Part shown: piece after piece, positions 27,401 to 39,500 of the stretch
Numbering within the stretch: the stretch's first letter is position 1
Layout: the number at the start of each line of letters is the position of its first letter
Origin: Camelus bactrianus
Lineage: Eukaryota; Chordata; Mammalia; Artiodactyla; Camelidae
Assembly: GCF_048773025.1 (NCBI RefSeq)
Contig: NC_133569.1
Location: 6,200,001 to 6,264,000, forward strand
Reading direction: 5' to 3'
Length of the DNA stretch: 64,000 nt
Made by a program: the position numbers and the translations under genes
Notes under the pieces: model-generated
Seen by the model: the letters and a program-made list of their open reading frames with translations, nothing else
Databases searched by the model: none
What the model was told of the DNA's origin: nothing

Positions 27401-30400
27401 AGTAAAAGGTTCCCCTGCAACCCGTTCCCTTTGTGCTAGATGAACGAACGTCTCTCCACATGCTCAGTTCTGAGAGATAAGTGTGTGTGAATGCCGTCCT
27501 TCAACTAGCTTGTTGGGAACACAAAGTTTCTCTTCAGTTGCAAACTCCACTCCATACATATATATGGGGAGGAACTAGCTCCAACTCGGTTCTACAGTGA
27601 AAACTGCAGGAACTTCAAACCGGCACTAGGAAACAGACTGAGAAACCAGAGTAAAAGATTCTCCTGCAACCCGTTCACTTTGTGCTAGATGAACGAACGT
27701 CTCTCCACATGCTCAGTTCTGAGAGATATGTGTGTGTGAAAGCCGTCCTTCACCTAGCTTGTTGGGAACACAAAGTTTCTCTTCAGTTGCAAACTCCACT
27801 CCATACATATATATGCGGAGGAACTAGCACCAACTCGGTTCTACAGTGAAAACTGCAGGAAATTCAAACCGGCACTAGGAAACAGACTGAGAAACCAGAG
27901 TAAAAGTTTCTCCTGCAACCCGTTCCTTTTGTTCTAGATGAACGAACGTCTCTCCACATGCTCAGTTCTGAGAGATAAGTGTGTGTGAAAGCCGTCCTTC
28001 ACATAGCTTGTTGGGAACACAAAGTTTCTCTTCAGTTGCAAACTCCACTCGATACATATATATGGGGAGGTACTAGCTCCAACTCGGTTTTATAGTGAAA
28101 ACTGCAGTAACTTCAAACAGGCACTAGGAAACAGACTGAGAAACCAGAGTAAAAGTTTCTCCTGCAAACCGTTCCCTTTGTGCTAGATGAACGAACGTCT
28201 CTCCACATGCTCAGTTCTGAGAGATAAATGTGTGGGAAAGCCGTCCTTCACCTAGATTGTTGGGAACACAAAGTTCTCTTCAGTTGCAAACTCCACTCCA
28301 TACATATATATGGGGAGGAACTAGCTCCAACTCGGTTTTACAGTGAAAACTGCAGGAACTTCAAACCGGCACTAGGAAACAGTCTGAGAAACCAGAGTAA
28401 AAGTTTCTCCTGCAACCCGTTCCCTTTGTGCTAGATGAACGAACGTCTCTCAACATGCTCAGTTCTGAGAGATAAGTGTGTGTGAAAGCCGTCCTTCACC
28501 TAGCATGTTAGGAATACAAAGTTTCTCTTCAGTTGCAAACTCCACTCCATACATATATATGCGGAAGTACTAGCTCCAACTCGGTTTTATAGTGAAAACT
28601 ACAGGAACTTCAAACCGGCACTAGGAAACAGACTGAGAAACCAGAGTAAAAGGTTCCCCTGCAACCCGTTCCCTTTGTGCTAGATGAACGAACGTCTCTC
28701 CACATGCTCAGTTCTGAGAGATAAGTGTGTGTGAATGCCGTCCTTCAACTAGCTTGTTGGGAACACAAAGTTTCTCTTCAGTTGCAAACTCCACTCCATA
28801 CATATATATGGGGAGGAACTAGCTCCAACTCGGTTCTACAGTGAAAACTGCAGGAACTTCAAACCGGCACTAGGAAACAGACTGAGAAACCAGAGTAAAA
28901 TATTCTCCTGCAACCCGTTCACTTTGTGCTAGATGAACGAACGTCTCTCCACATGCTCAGTTCTGAGAGATATGTGTGTGTGAAAGCCGTCCTTCACCTA
29001 GCTTGTTGGGAACACAAAGTTTCTCTTCAGTTGCAAACTCCACTCCATACATATATATGCGGAGGAACTAGCACCAACTCGGTTCTACAGTGAAAACTGC
29101 AGGAAATTCAAACCGGCACTAGGAAACAGACTGAGAAACCAGAGTAAAAGTTTCTCCTGCAACCCGTTCCTTTTGTTCTAGATGAACGAACGTCTCTCCA
29201 CATGCTCAGTTCTGAGAGATAAGTGTGTGTGAAAGCCGTCCTTCACATAGCTTGTTGGGAACACAAAGTTTCTCTTCAGTTGCAAACTCCACTCGATACA
29301 TATATATGGGGAGGTACTAGCTCCAACTCGGTTTTATAGTGAAAACTGCAGGAACTTCAAACAGGCACTAGGAAACAGACTGAGATACCAGAGTAAAAGT
29401 TTCTCCTGCAAACCGTTCCCTTTGTGCTAGATGAACGAACGTCTCTCCACATGCTCAGTTCTGAGAGATAAATGTGTGGGAAAGCCGTCCTTCACCTAGA
29501 TTGTTGGGAACACAAAGTTCTCTTCAGTTGCAAACTCCACTCCATACATATATATGGGGAGGAACTAGCTCCAACTCGGTTTTACAGTGAAAACTGCAGG
29601 AACTTCAAACCGGCACTAGGAAACAGTCTGAGAAACCAGAGTAAAAGTTTCTCCTGCAACCCGTTCCCTTTGTGCTAGATGAACGAACGTCTCTCCACAT
29701 GCTCAGTTCTGAGAGATAAGTGTGTGTGAAAGCCGTCCTTCACCTAGCTTGTTGGGAACACAAAGTTTCTTTTCAGTTGCAAATTCCACTCCATACATAT
29801 ATATGGGGAGGAACTAGCTCCAACTCGGTTCTACAGTGAAAACTGCAGGAACTTCAAACCGGCACTAGGAAACAGACTGAGAAACCAGAGTAAAAGTTTC
29901 TCCTGCAACCCGTTCACTTTGTGCTAGATGAACGAACGTCTCTCCACATGCTCAGTTCTGAGAGATATGTGTGTGTGAAAGCCGTCCTTCACCTAGCTTG
30001 TTGGGAACACAAAGTTTCTCTTCAGTTGCAAACTCCACTCCATACATATATATGCGGAGGAACTAGCACCAACTCGGTTCTACAGTGAAAACTGCAGGAA
30101 ATTCAAACCGGCACTAGGAAACAGACTGAGAAACCAGAGTAAAAGTTTCTCCTGCAACCCGTTCCTTTTGTTCTAGATGAACGAACGTCTCTCCACATGC
30201 TCAGTTCTGAGAGATAAGTGTGTGTGAAAGCCATCCTTCACATAGCTTGTTGGGAACACAAAGTTTCTCTTCAGTTGCAAACTCCACTCGATACATATAT
30301 ATGGGGAGGTACTAGCTCCAACTCGGTTTTATAGTGAAAACTGCAGGATCTTCAAACAGGCACTAGGAAACAGACTGAGAAACCAGAGTAAAAGTTTCTC

Positions 30401-33112
30401 CTGCAAACCGTTCCCTTTGTGCTAGATGAACGAACGTCTCTCCACATGCTCAGTTCTGAGAGATAAATGTGTGGGAAAGCCGTCCTTCACCTAGATTGTT
30501 GGGAACACAAAGTTCTCTTCAGTTGCAAACTCCACTCCATACATATATATGGGGAGGAACTAGCTCCAACTCGGTTTTACAGTGAAAACTGCAGGAACTT
30601 CAAACCGGCACTAGGAAACAGTCTGAGAAACCAGAGTAAAAGTTTCTCCTGCAACCCGTTCCCTTTGTGCTAGATGAACGAACGTCTCTCCACATGCTCA
30701 GTTCTGAGAGATATGTGTGTGTGAAAGCCGTCCTTCACCTAGCTTGTTGGGAACACAAAGTTTCTCTTCAGTTGCAAACTCCACTCGATACATATATATG
30801 GGGAGGAACTAGCTCCAACTCGGTTCTACAGTGAAAACTGCAGGAACTTCAAACCGGCACTAGGAAACAGACTGCGAAACCAGAGTAAAAGTTTCTCCTG
30901 CAAACCGTTCCGTTTGTGCTAGATGAACGAACGTCCCTCCACATGCTCAGTTCTGAGAGATAATTGTGTGTGAAAGCCGTCCTTCACCTAGCTTGTTGGG
31001 AACACAAATTTCTCTTCAGATGCAAACTCCCCTCCATACATATATATGGGGAGGTACTAGCTCCAACTCGGTTTTACAGTGAAAACTGCAGGAACTTCAA
31101 ACCGACACGAGGAAACAGACTGAGAAACCAGAAAAAAGTTTCTCCTGCAACCCGTTCCCTTTGTGCTAGATGAACGAACGTCTCTCCACATGCTCAGTTC
31201 TGAGAGATAAGTGTGTGTGAAAGCCGAACTTCACCTAGCTTGTTAGGAATACAAAGTTTCTCTTCAGTTGCAAACTCCACTCCATACATATATATGCGGA
31301 GGTACTAGCTCCAACTCGGTTTTATAGTGAAAACTACAGGAACTTCAAACCGGCACTAGGAAACAGTCAGAGAAACCAGAGTAAAAGGTTCACCTGCAAC
31401 CCGTTCCCTTTGTGCTAGATGAACGAACGTCTCTCCACATGCTCAGTTCTGAGAGATAAGTGTGTGTGAAAGCCGTCCTTCACCTAGCTTGTTGGGAACA
31501 CAAAGTTTCTTTTCAGTTGCAAATTCCACTCCATACATATATATGGGGAGGAACTAGCTCCAACTCGGTTCTACAGTGAAAACTGCAGGAACTTCAAACC
31601 GGCACTAGGAAACAGACTGAGAAACCAGAGTAAAAATTTCTCCTGCAACCCGTTCCCTTTGTGCTAGATGAACGAACGTCTCTCCACATGCTCAGTTCTG
31701 AGAGATAAGTGTGTGTGAAAGCCGTCCTTCACCTTGCTTGTTGGGAACACAAAGTTTCTCTTCAGTTGCAAACTCCACTCGATACATATATATGGGGAGG
31801 TACTAGCTCCAACTCGGTTTTACAGTGAAAACTGCAGGGAATTCAAACCGGCACTAGGAAACAGACTGAGAAACCAGAGTAAAAGTTTCTCCTGCAACCC
31901 GTTCCCTTTGTGCTAGATGAACGAACGTCTCTCCACATGCTCAGTTCTGAGAGATAATTGTGTGTGAAAGCCGTCCTTCACCTAGCTTGTTGGGAACACA
32001 AATTTCTCTTCAGTAGCAAACTCCACTCCATACATATATATGGGGAGGTAATAGCTCCAACTCGGTTTTACAGTGAAAACTGCAGGAACTTCAAACCGAC
32101 ACGAGGAAACAGACTGAGAAACCAGAGTAAAAGTTTCTCCTGCAACCCGTTCCCTTTGTGCTAGATGAACGAACGTCTCTCCACATGCTCAGTTCTGAGA
32201 GATAAGTGTGTGTGAAAACCGACCTTCATCTATCTTGTTAGGAATACAAAGTTTCTCTTCAGTTGCAAATTCCACTCCATACATATATATACGGAGGTAC
32301 TAGCTCCAACTCGGTTTTATAGTGAAAACTACAGGAACTTCAACCCGGCACTAAGAAACAGACTGAGAAACCAGAGTAAAAGTTTCTCCTGCAACACGTT
32401 CCCTTTGTGCTAGATGAACAAAAGTCTCTCCACATGCTCAGTTCTGAGAGATAATTGTGTGTGAAAGCCGTCCTTCACATAGCTTGTTGGGAACACAAAG
32501 TTTCTCTTCAGTTGAAAACTCCACTCCATACATATATATGGGGAGGTACTAGCTCCAACTCGGTTCTACAGTGAAAACTGCAGGAACTTCAAACCGGCAC
32601 TAGGAAACAGACTGAGAAATCAGAGTAAAAGTTTCTCCTGCAACCCGTTCCCTTTGTGCTAGATGAACGAACGTCTCTCCACATGCTCAGTTCTGAGAGA
32701 TAAGTGTGTGTGAAAGCCGTCCTTCACCTAGCATGTTAGGAATACAAAGTTTCTCTTCAGTTGCAAACTCCACTCCATACATATATATGCGGAAGTACTA
32801 GCTCCAACTCGGTTTTATAGTGAAAACTACAGGAACTTCAAACCGGCACTAGGAAACAGACTGAGAAACCAGAGTAAAAGTTTCCTCTGCAACCCGTTCC
32901 CTTTGTGCTAGATGAACGAACGTCTCTCCACATGCTCAGTTCTGAGAGATAAGTGTGTGTGAATGCCGTCCTTCAACTAGCTTGTTGGGAACACAAAGTT
33001 TCTCTTCAGTTGCAAACTCCACTCCATACATATATATGGGGAGGAACTAGCTCCAACTCGGTTCTACAGTGAAAACTGCAGGAACTTCAAACCGGCACTA
33101 GGAAACAGACTG
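24440..33112 (+). repeat. Twenty-two-monomer offset duplication (5,472 bp), about 3.2 kb shared
   Basis: Bases 24,440-27,640 match 29,912-33,112 at a constant offset of 5,472 bp. Markers: gttcactttg (24,441/29,913), aaatgtgtgggaaagcc (24,995/30,467), tttcttttcag (26,036/31,508), cagttgaaaactcc (27,041/32,513), tagcatgttagg (27,260/32,732) and gaatgccgtccttcaac (27,489/32,961). A modest number of base differences was seen. The material between the two copies is largely the 5-monomer duplication described separately, so one duplication is nested within the span of the other. Confidence 0.85.
27191..29678 (+). repeat. Five-monomer tandem duplication, 1,244 bp x 2
   Basis: The copies 27,191-28,434 and 28,435-29,678 match at an offset of 1,244 bp. 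Shared rare markers are gtctctcaacatg (27,201/28,445), tagcatgttagg, gaatgccgtccttcaac (27,489/28,733), gttcactttg and aaatgtgtgggaaagcc (28,228/29,472). About three differences were noticed (for example gtaaaagattc versus gtaaaatattc). A following four-monomer block, 29,679-30,673 (995 bp), repeats most of the unit but has a different first part, like an incomplete third copy. Confidence 0.88.
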
Positions 33113-36100
33113 AGAAATCAGAGTAAAAGTTTCTCCTGCAACCCGTTCCCTTTGTGCTAGATGAACGAACGTCTCTCCACATGCTCAGTTCTGAGAGATA
33201 AGTGTGTGTGAAAGCCGTCCTTCACCTAGCTTGTTGGGAACACAAAGTTTCTCTTCAGTTGCAAACTCCACTCCATACATATATATGCGGAGGTACTAGC
33301 TCCAACTCGGTTTTATAGTGAAAACAAAGGAACTTCAAACCGGCACTAGGAAACAGACTGAGAAACCAGAGTAAAAGGTTCCCCTGCAAACCGTTCCATT
33401 TGTGCTAGATGAACGAACGTCTCTCCACATGCTCAGTTCTGAGAGATAAGTGTGTGTTAAAACCGTCCTTCACCTTGCTTGTTGGGAACACAAAGTTTCT
33501 CTTCAGTTGCAAACTCCACTCCATACATATATATGGGGGGGAACAAGCTCCAACTCGGTTTTACAGTGAAAACTGCAGGAACTTCAAACCGGCACTAGGA
33601 AACAGACTGAGAAACCAGAGTAAAAGTTTCTCCTGCAACCCGTTCCCTTTGTGCTAGATGAACGAACGTCTCTCCACATGCTCAGTTCTGAGAGATAAGT
33701 GTGTGTGAAAGCCGTCCTTCACCTAGCTTGTTGGGAACACAAAGTTTCTCTTCAGTTGCAAACTCCACTCCATACATATATATGCGGAGGTACTAGCTCC
33801 AACTCGGTTTTATAGTGAAAACAAAGGAACTTCAAACCGGCACTAGGAAACAGACTGAGAAACCAGTGTAAAAGGTTCTCCGGCAAACCGTTCCCTTTGT
33901 GCTAGATGAACGAACGTCTCTCCACATGCTCAGTTCTGAGAGATAAGTGTGTGTGAAAGCCGTCCTTCACCTAGCTTGTTGGGAACACAAAGATTCTCTT
34001 CAGTTGCAAACTCCACTCCATACATATATATGGGGAGGAACTAGCTCCAACTCGGTTCTACAGTGAAAACTGCAGGAACATCAAACCGGCACTAGGAAAC
34101 AGACTGAGAAATCAGAGTAAATGTTTCTCCTGCAACCCATTCACCTTGTGCTAGATGAACGAACGTCTCTCCACATGCTCAGTTCTGAGAGATAAGTGTG
34201 TGTGAAAGCCGTCCTTCACCTAGCTTGTTGGGAACACAAAGTTTCTCTTAAGTTGCAAACCCCACTCCATACATATATATGGGGTGGTACTACCTCCAAC
34301 TCGGTTTTACAGTGAAAACTGCAGGAACTTCAAACCGGCACTAGGAAACAGACTGAGAATCCAGAGTAAAAGTTTCCCCTGCAACCCTTTCCCTTTGTGC
34401 TAGATGAACGAACGTCTCTCCACATGCTCAGTTCTGAGAGATAAGTGTGTGTGAAAGAAGACCTTCACCTATCTTGTTAGGAATACAAAGTTTCTCTTCA
34501 GTTGCAAACTCCACTCCATACCTATATATGCGGAGGTACAAGCTCCAACTCGGTTTTATAGTGAAAACTACAGGAACTTCAAACCGGCACTAGGAAACAG
34601 ACTGAGAAACCAGAGTAAAAGGCTCTCCTGCAACCCGTTCCCTTTGTGCTAGATGAACGGACGTCTCTCCACATGCTCAGTTCTGAGAGATATGTGTGTG
34701 TGAAAGCCGACCTTCACCTATCTTGTTAGGAATACAAAGTTTCTCTTCAGTTGCAAACTCCACTCCATACATATATATGCGGAGGTACTAGCTCCAACTC
34801 GGTTTTATAGTGAAAACTACAGAAACTTCAAACCGGCACTAGGAAACAGACTGAGAAACCAGAGTAAAAGTTTCTCCTGCAACCCGTTCCCTTTGTGCTA
34901 GATGAACGAACGTCTCTCCACATGCTCAGTTCTGAGAGATAATTGTGTGTGAAAGCCGTCCTTCACCTTGCTTGTTGGGAACACAAAGTTTCTCTTCAGT
35001 TGCAAACTCCACTCCATACATATATATGGGGAGGAACAAGCTCCAACTCGGTTTTACAGTGAAAACTGCAGGAACTTCAAACCGGCACTAGGAAACAGAC
35101 TGAGAAACCAGAGTAAAAGTTTCCCCTGCAACCCGTTCCCTTTGTGCTAGATGAACGAACGTCTCTCCACATGCTCAGTTCTGAGAGATAAGTGTGTGTG
35201 AAAGCCGTCCTTCACCTTGCTTGTTGGGAACACAAAGTTTCTCTTCAGTTGCAAACTCCACTCCATACATATATAAGGGGAGTTGTTAGCTCCAACTCTG
35301 TTTTACACTGAAAACTGCAGGAACTTCAAACCGGCACTAGGAAACAGACTGAGAAACCAGAGTAAAAGGTTCTCCTGCAACCCGTACCATTTGTGCTAGA
35401 TGAACGAACGTCTCTCCACATGCTCAGTTCTGAGAGATAAGTGTGTGTGAAAGCCGTCCTTCACCTAGCTTGTTGGGAATACAAAGTTTCTCTTCAGTTG
35501 CAAACTCCACTCCATACATATATATGGGGCGGAACAAGGTCCAACTCGGTTCTACAGTGAAAACTGCAGGAACTTCAAACCGGCACTAGGAAACAGACTG
35601 AGAAGTCAGAGTAAAGTTTCTCCTGCAACCCGTTCACTTTGTGCTAGATGAACGAACGTCTCTCCACATGCTCAGTTCTGAGAGATAAGTGTGTGTGAAA
35701 GCCGTCCTTCACCTAGCTTGTTGGGAACACAAAGTTTCTCTTCAGTTGCAAACCCCACTCCATACATATATATGGGGAGGTACTACCTCCAACTCGGTTT
35801 TACAGTGAAAACTGCAGGAACTTCAAACCGGCACTAGGAAACAGACTGAGAATCCAGAGTAAAAATTTCCCCTGCAACCCTTTCCCTTTGTGCTAGATTA
35901 ACGAACGTCTCTCCACATGCTCACTACTGAGAGATAAGTGTGTGTGAAAGCCGTCCTTCACCTAGCTTGTTGGGAACACAAAGTTCCTCTTCAGTTGCAT
36001 ACTCAACTCCATACATATATATGGGGAGGAACTAGCTCCAACTCGGTTCTACAGTGAAAACTGCAGGAACTTCAAACCGGCACTAGGGAACAGACTGAGA

Positions 36101-36599
36101 AACCAGAGTAAAAGTTTCCCTTGCAACCCGTTCCTTTTGTGCTAGATGAACGAACGTCTCTCCACATGCTCAGTTCTGAGAGATAAGTGTGTGTGAAAGC
36201 CGTCCTTCACCTAGCTTGTTGGGAACACAAAGTTTCTCTTCAGTTGCAAACTCCACTCCATAAATATATATGGGGAGGAACTAGCTCCAACTCGGTTCTA
36301 CAGTGAAAACTGCAGGAACTTCAAACCGGCACTAGGAAACAGACTGAGAAACCAGAGTAAAAGTTTCTCCTGCAACCCGTTCCCTTTGTGCTAGATGAAC
36401 GAACGTCTCTCCACATGCTCAGTTCTGAGAGATAAGTGTGTGTGAAAGCCGTCCTTCACCTAGCTTGTTGCGAACACAAAGTTTCTCTTCAGTTGCAAAC
36501 TCCACTCCATACATATATATGGGGAGGTACTAGCTCCAACTCGGTTTTACAGTGAAAACTGCAGGAACTTCAAACCGGCACTAGGAAACAGACTGAGAA
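33113..36599 (+). repeat. Mixed satellite stretch sharing rare variants with distant parts of the array
   Basis: About 14 monomers without a strong local period. A two-monomer step is seen in gaaaacaaaggaac (33,322/33,819). Several rare variants are otherwise found only far to the right: gaaaacaaaggaac again at 62,398, cctatatatgcgg (34,521/62,851), ggggagttgttagc (35,277, and near 54,650 and 59,875), and tactacctcc (34,287, 35,781, and near 55,155 and 60,379). No gene, RNA or inserted element is visible. Confidence 0.75.
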
Positions 36600-39500
36600 A
36601 CCAGAGTAAAAGTTTCTCCTGCAACCCGTTCCCTTTGTGCTAGATGAATGAACGTCTCTCCACATGCTCAGTTCTGAGAGATAATTGTGTGTGAAAGCCG
36701 TCCTTCACCTAGCTTGTTGGGAACACAAATTTCTCTTCAGTTGCAAACTCCACTCCATACATATATATGGGGAGTTAATAGCTCCAACTCGGTTTTACAG
36801 TGAAAACTGCAGGAAATTCAAACCGACACGAGGAAACAGACTGAGAAACCAGAGTAAAAGTATCTCCTGCAACCCGTTCCCTTTGTGCTAGATGAACGAA
36901 CGTCTCTCCACATGCTCAATTCTGAGAGATAAGTGTGTGTGAAAACCGACCTTCACCTAGCTTGTTAGGAATACAAAGTTTCTCTTCAGTTGCAAACTCC
37001 ACTCCATACATATATATACGGAGGTACTAGCTCCAACTCAGTTTTATAGTGAAAACTGCAGGAACTTCAAACTGGCACTAGGAAACAGACTGAGAAACCA
37101 GAGTAAAAGTTTCTCCTGCAACCCGTTCCCTTTGTGCTAGATGAACAAACGTCTCTCCACATGCTCAGTTCTGAGAGATAAATGTGTGTGAAAACCGTAC
37201 TTCACCTAGCTTGTTGGGAACACAAAGTTCTCTTCAGTTGCAAACTCCACTCCGTACATATATATGGGGAGGAACGAGCTCCAACTCGGTTTTACAGTGA
37301 AAACTGCAGGAACTTCAAACCGGCACTAGGAAACAGACTGCGAAACCAGAGTAAAAGTTTCTCCTGCAAAACGTTCCGTTTGTGCTAGATGAACGAACGT
37401 CTCTCCACATGCTCAGTTCTGAGAGATAAATGTGTGTGAAAGCCGTACTTCACCTAGCTTGTTGGGAACACAAAGTTCTCTTCAGTTGCAAACTCCACTC
37501 CATACATATATATGGGGAGGTACTAGCTTCAACTCGGTTTTACAGTGAAAACTGCAGGAACTTCAAACCGACACGAGGAAACAGACTGAGAAACCAGAGA
37601 AAAGTTTCTCCTGCAACCCGTTCCCTTTGTGCTAGATGAACGAACGTCTCTCCACATGCTCAGTTCTGAGAGATAAATGTGTGTGAAAGCCGTACTTCAC
37701 CTAGCTTGTTGGGAACACAAAGTTCTCTTAAGTTGCAAACTCCACTCCATACATATATATGGGGAGGAACTAGCTCCAACTCGGTTTTACAGTGAAAACT
37801 GCAGGAACTTCAAACCGGCACTAGGAAACAGACTGAGAAACCAGAGTAAAAGTTTCTCCTGCAACCCGTTCCCTTTGTGCTAGATGAACGAACGTCTCTC
37901 CACATGCTCAGTTCTGAGAGATAAGTGTGTGTGAAAGCCGTCCTTCACCTAGCTTGTTGGGAACACAAAGTTTCTCTTCAGTTGCAAACTCCACTCGATA
38001 CATATATATGGGGAGGTACTAGCTCCAACTCGGTTTTACAGTGAAAACTGCAGGAACTTCAAAGCGGCACTAGGAAACAGACTGCGAAACCAGAGTAAAA
38101 GTTTCTCCTGCAAACCGTTCCGTTTTTGCTAGATGAACGAACGTCTCTCCACATGCTCAGTTCTGAGAGATAATTGTGTGTGAAAGCCGTCCTTCACCTA
38201 GCTTGTTGGGAACACAAATTTCTCTTCAGTTGCAAACTCCCCTCCATACATATATATGGGGAGGTACTAGCTCCAACTCGGTTTTACAGTGAAAACTGCA
38301 GGAACTTCAAACCGACACGAGGAAACAGACTGAGAAACCAGAGAAAAGTTTCTCCTGCAACCCGTTCCCTTTGTGCTAGATGAACGAACGTCTCTCCACA
38401 TGCTCAGTTCTGAGAGATAAGTGTGTGTGAAAGCCGACCTTCACCTAGCCTGTTAGGAATACAAAGTTTCTCTTAAGTTGCAAACTCCACTCCATACATA
38501 TATATGCGGAGGTACTAGCTCCAACTCGGTTTTATAGTGAAAACTACAGGAACTTCAAACCGGCACTAGGAAACAGACTGAGAAACCAGAGTAAAAGGTT
38601 CTCCTGCAACCCGTTCCCTTTGTGCTAGATGAACGAACGTCTCTCCACATGCTCAGTTCTGAGAGATAAGTGTGTGTGAAAGCCGTCCTTCACCTAGCTT
38701 GTTGGGAACACAAAGTTCTCTTCAGTTGCAAACTCCACTCGATACATATATATGGGGAGGTAATAGCTCCAACTCGGTTTTACAGTGAAAACTGCAGGAA
38801 CTTCAAAGCGGCACTATGAAACAGACTGCGAAACCAGAGTAAAAGTTTCCCTGCAAACCGTTCCGTTTGTGCTAGATGAACGAACGTCTCTCCACATGCT
38901 CAGTTCTGAGAGATAATTGTGTGTGAAAGCCGTCCTTCACCTAGCTTGTTGGGAACACAAATTTCTCTTCAGTTGCAAACTCCCCTCCATACATATATAT
39001 GGGGAGGTACTAGCTCCAACTCGGTTTTACAGTGAAAACTGCAGGAACTTCAAACCGACACGAGGAAACAGACTGAGAAACCAGAGAAAAGTTTCTCCTG
39101 CAACCCGTTCCCTTTGTGCTAGATGAACGAACGTCTCTCCACATGCTCAGTTCTGAGAGATAAGTGTGTGTGAAAGCCGACCTTCACCTAGCTTGTTAGG
39201 AATACAAAGTTTCTCTTCAGTTGCAAACTTCACTCCATACATATATATGCGGAGGTACTGGCTCCAATTCGGTTTTATAGTGAAAACTACAGGAACTTAA
39301 AACCGGCACTAGGAAACAGACTGAGAAACCAGAGTAAAAGGTTCTCCTGCAACCCGTTCCCTTTGTGCTAGATGAACGAACGTCTCTCCACATGCTCAGT
39401 TCTGAGAGATAAGTGTGTGTGAAAGCCGTCCTTCACCTAGCTTGCTGGGAACACAAAGTTTCTCTTCAGTTGCAAACTCCTCTCCATACATATATATGGG

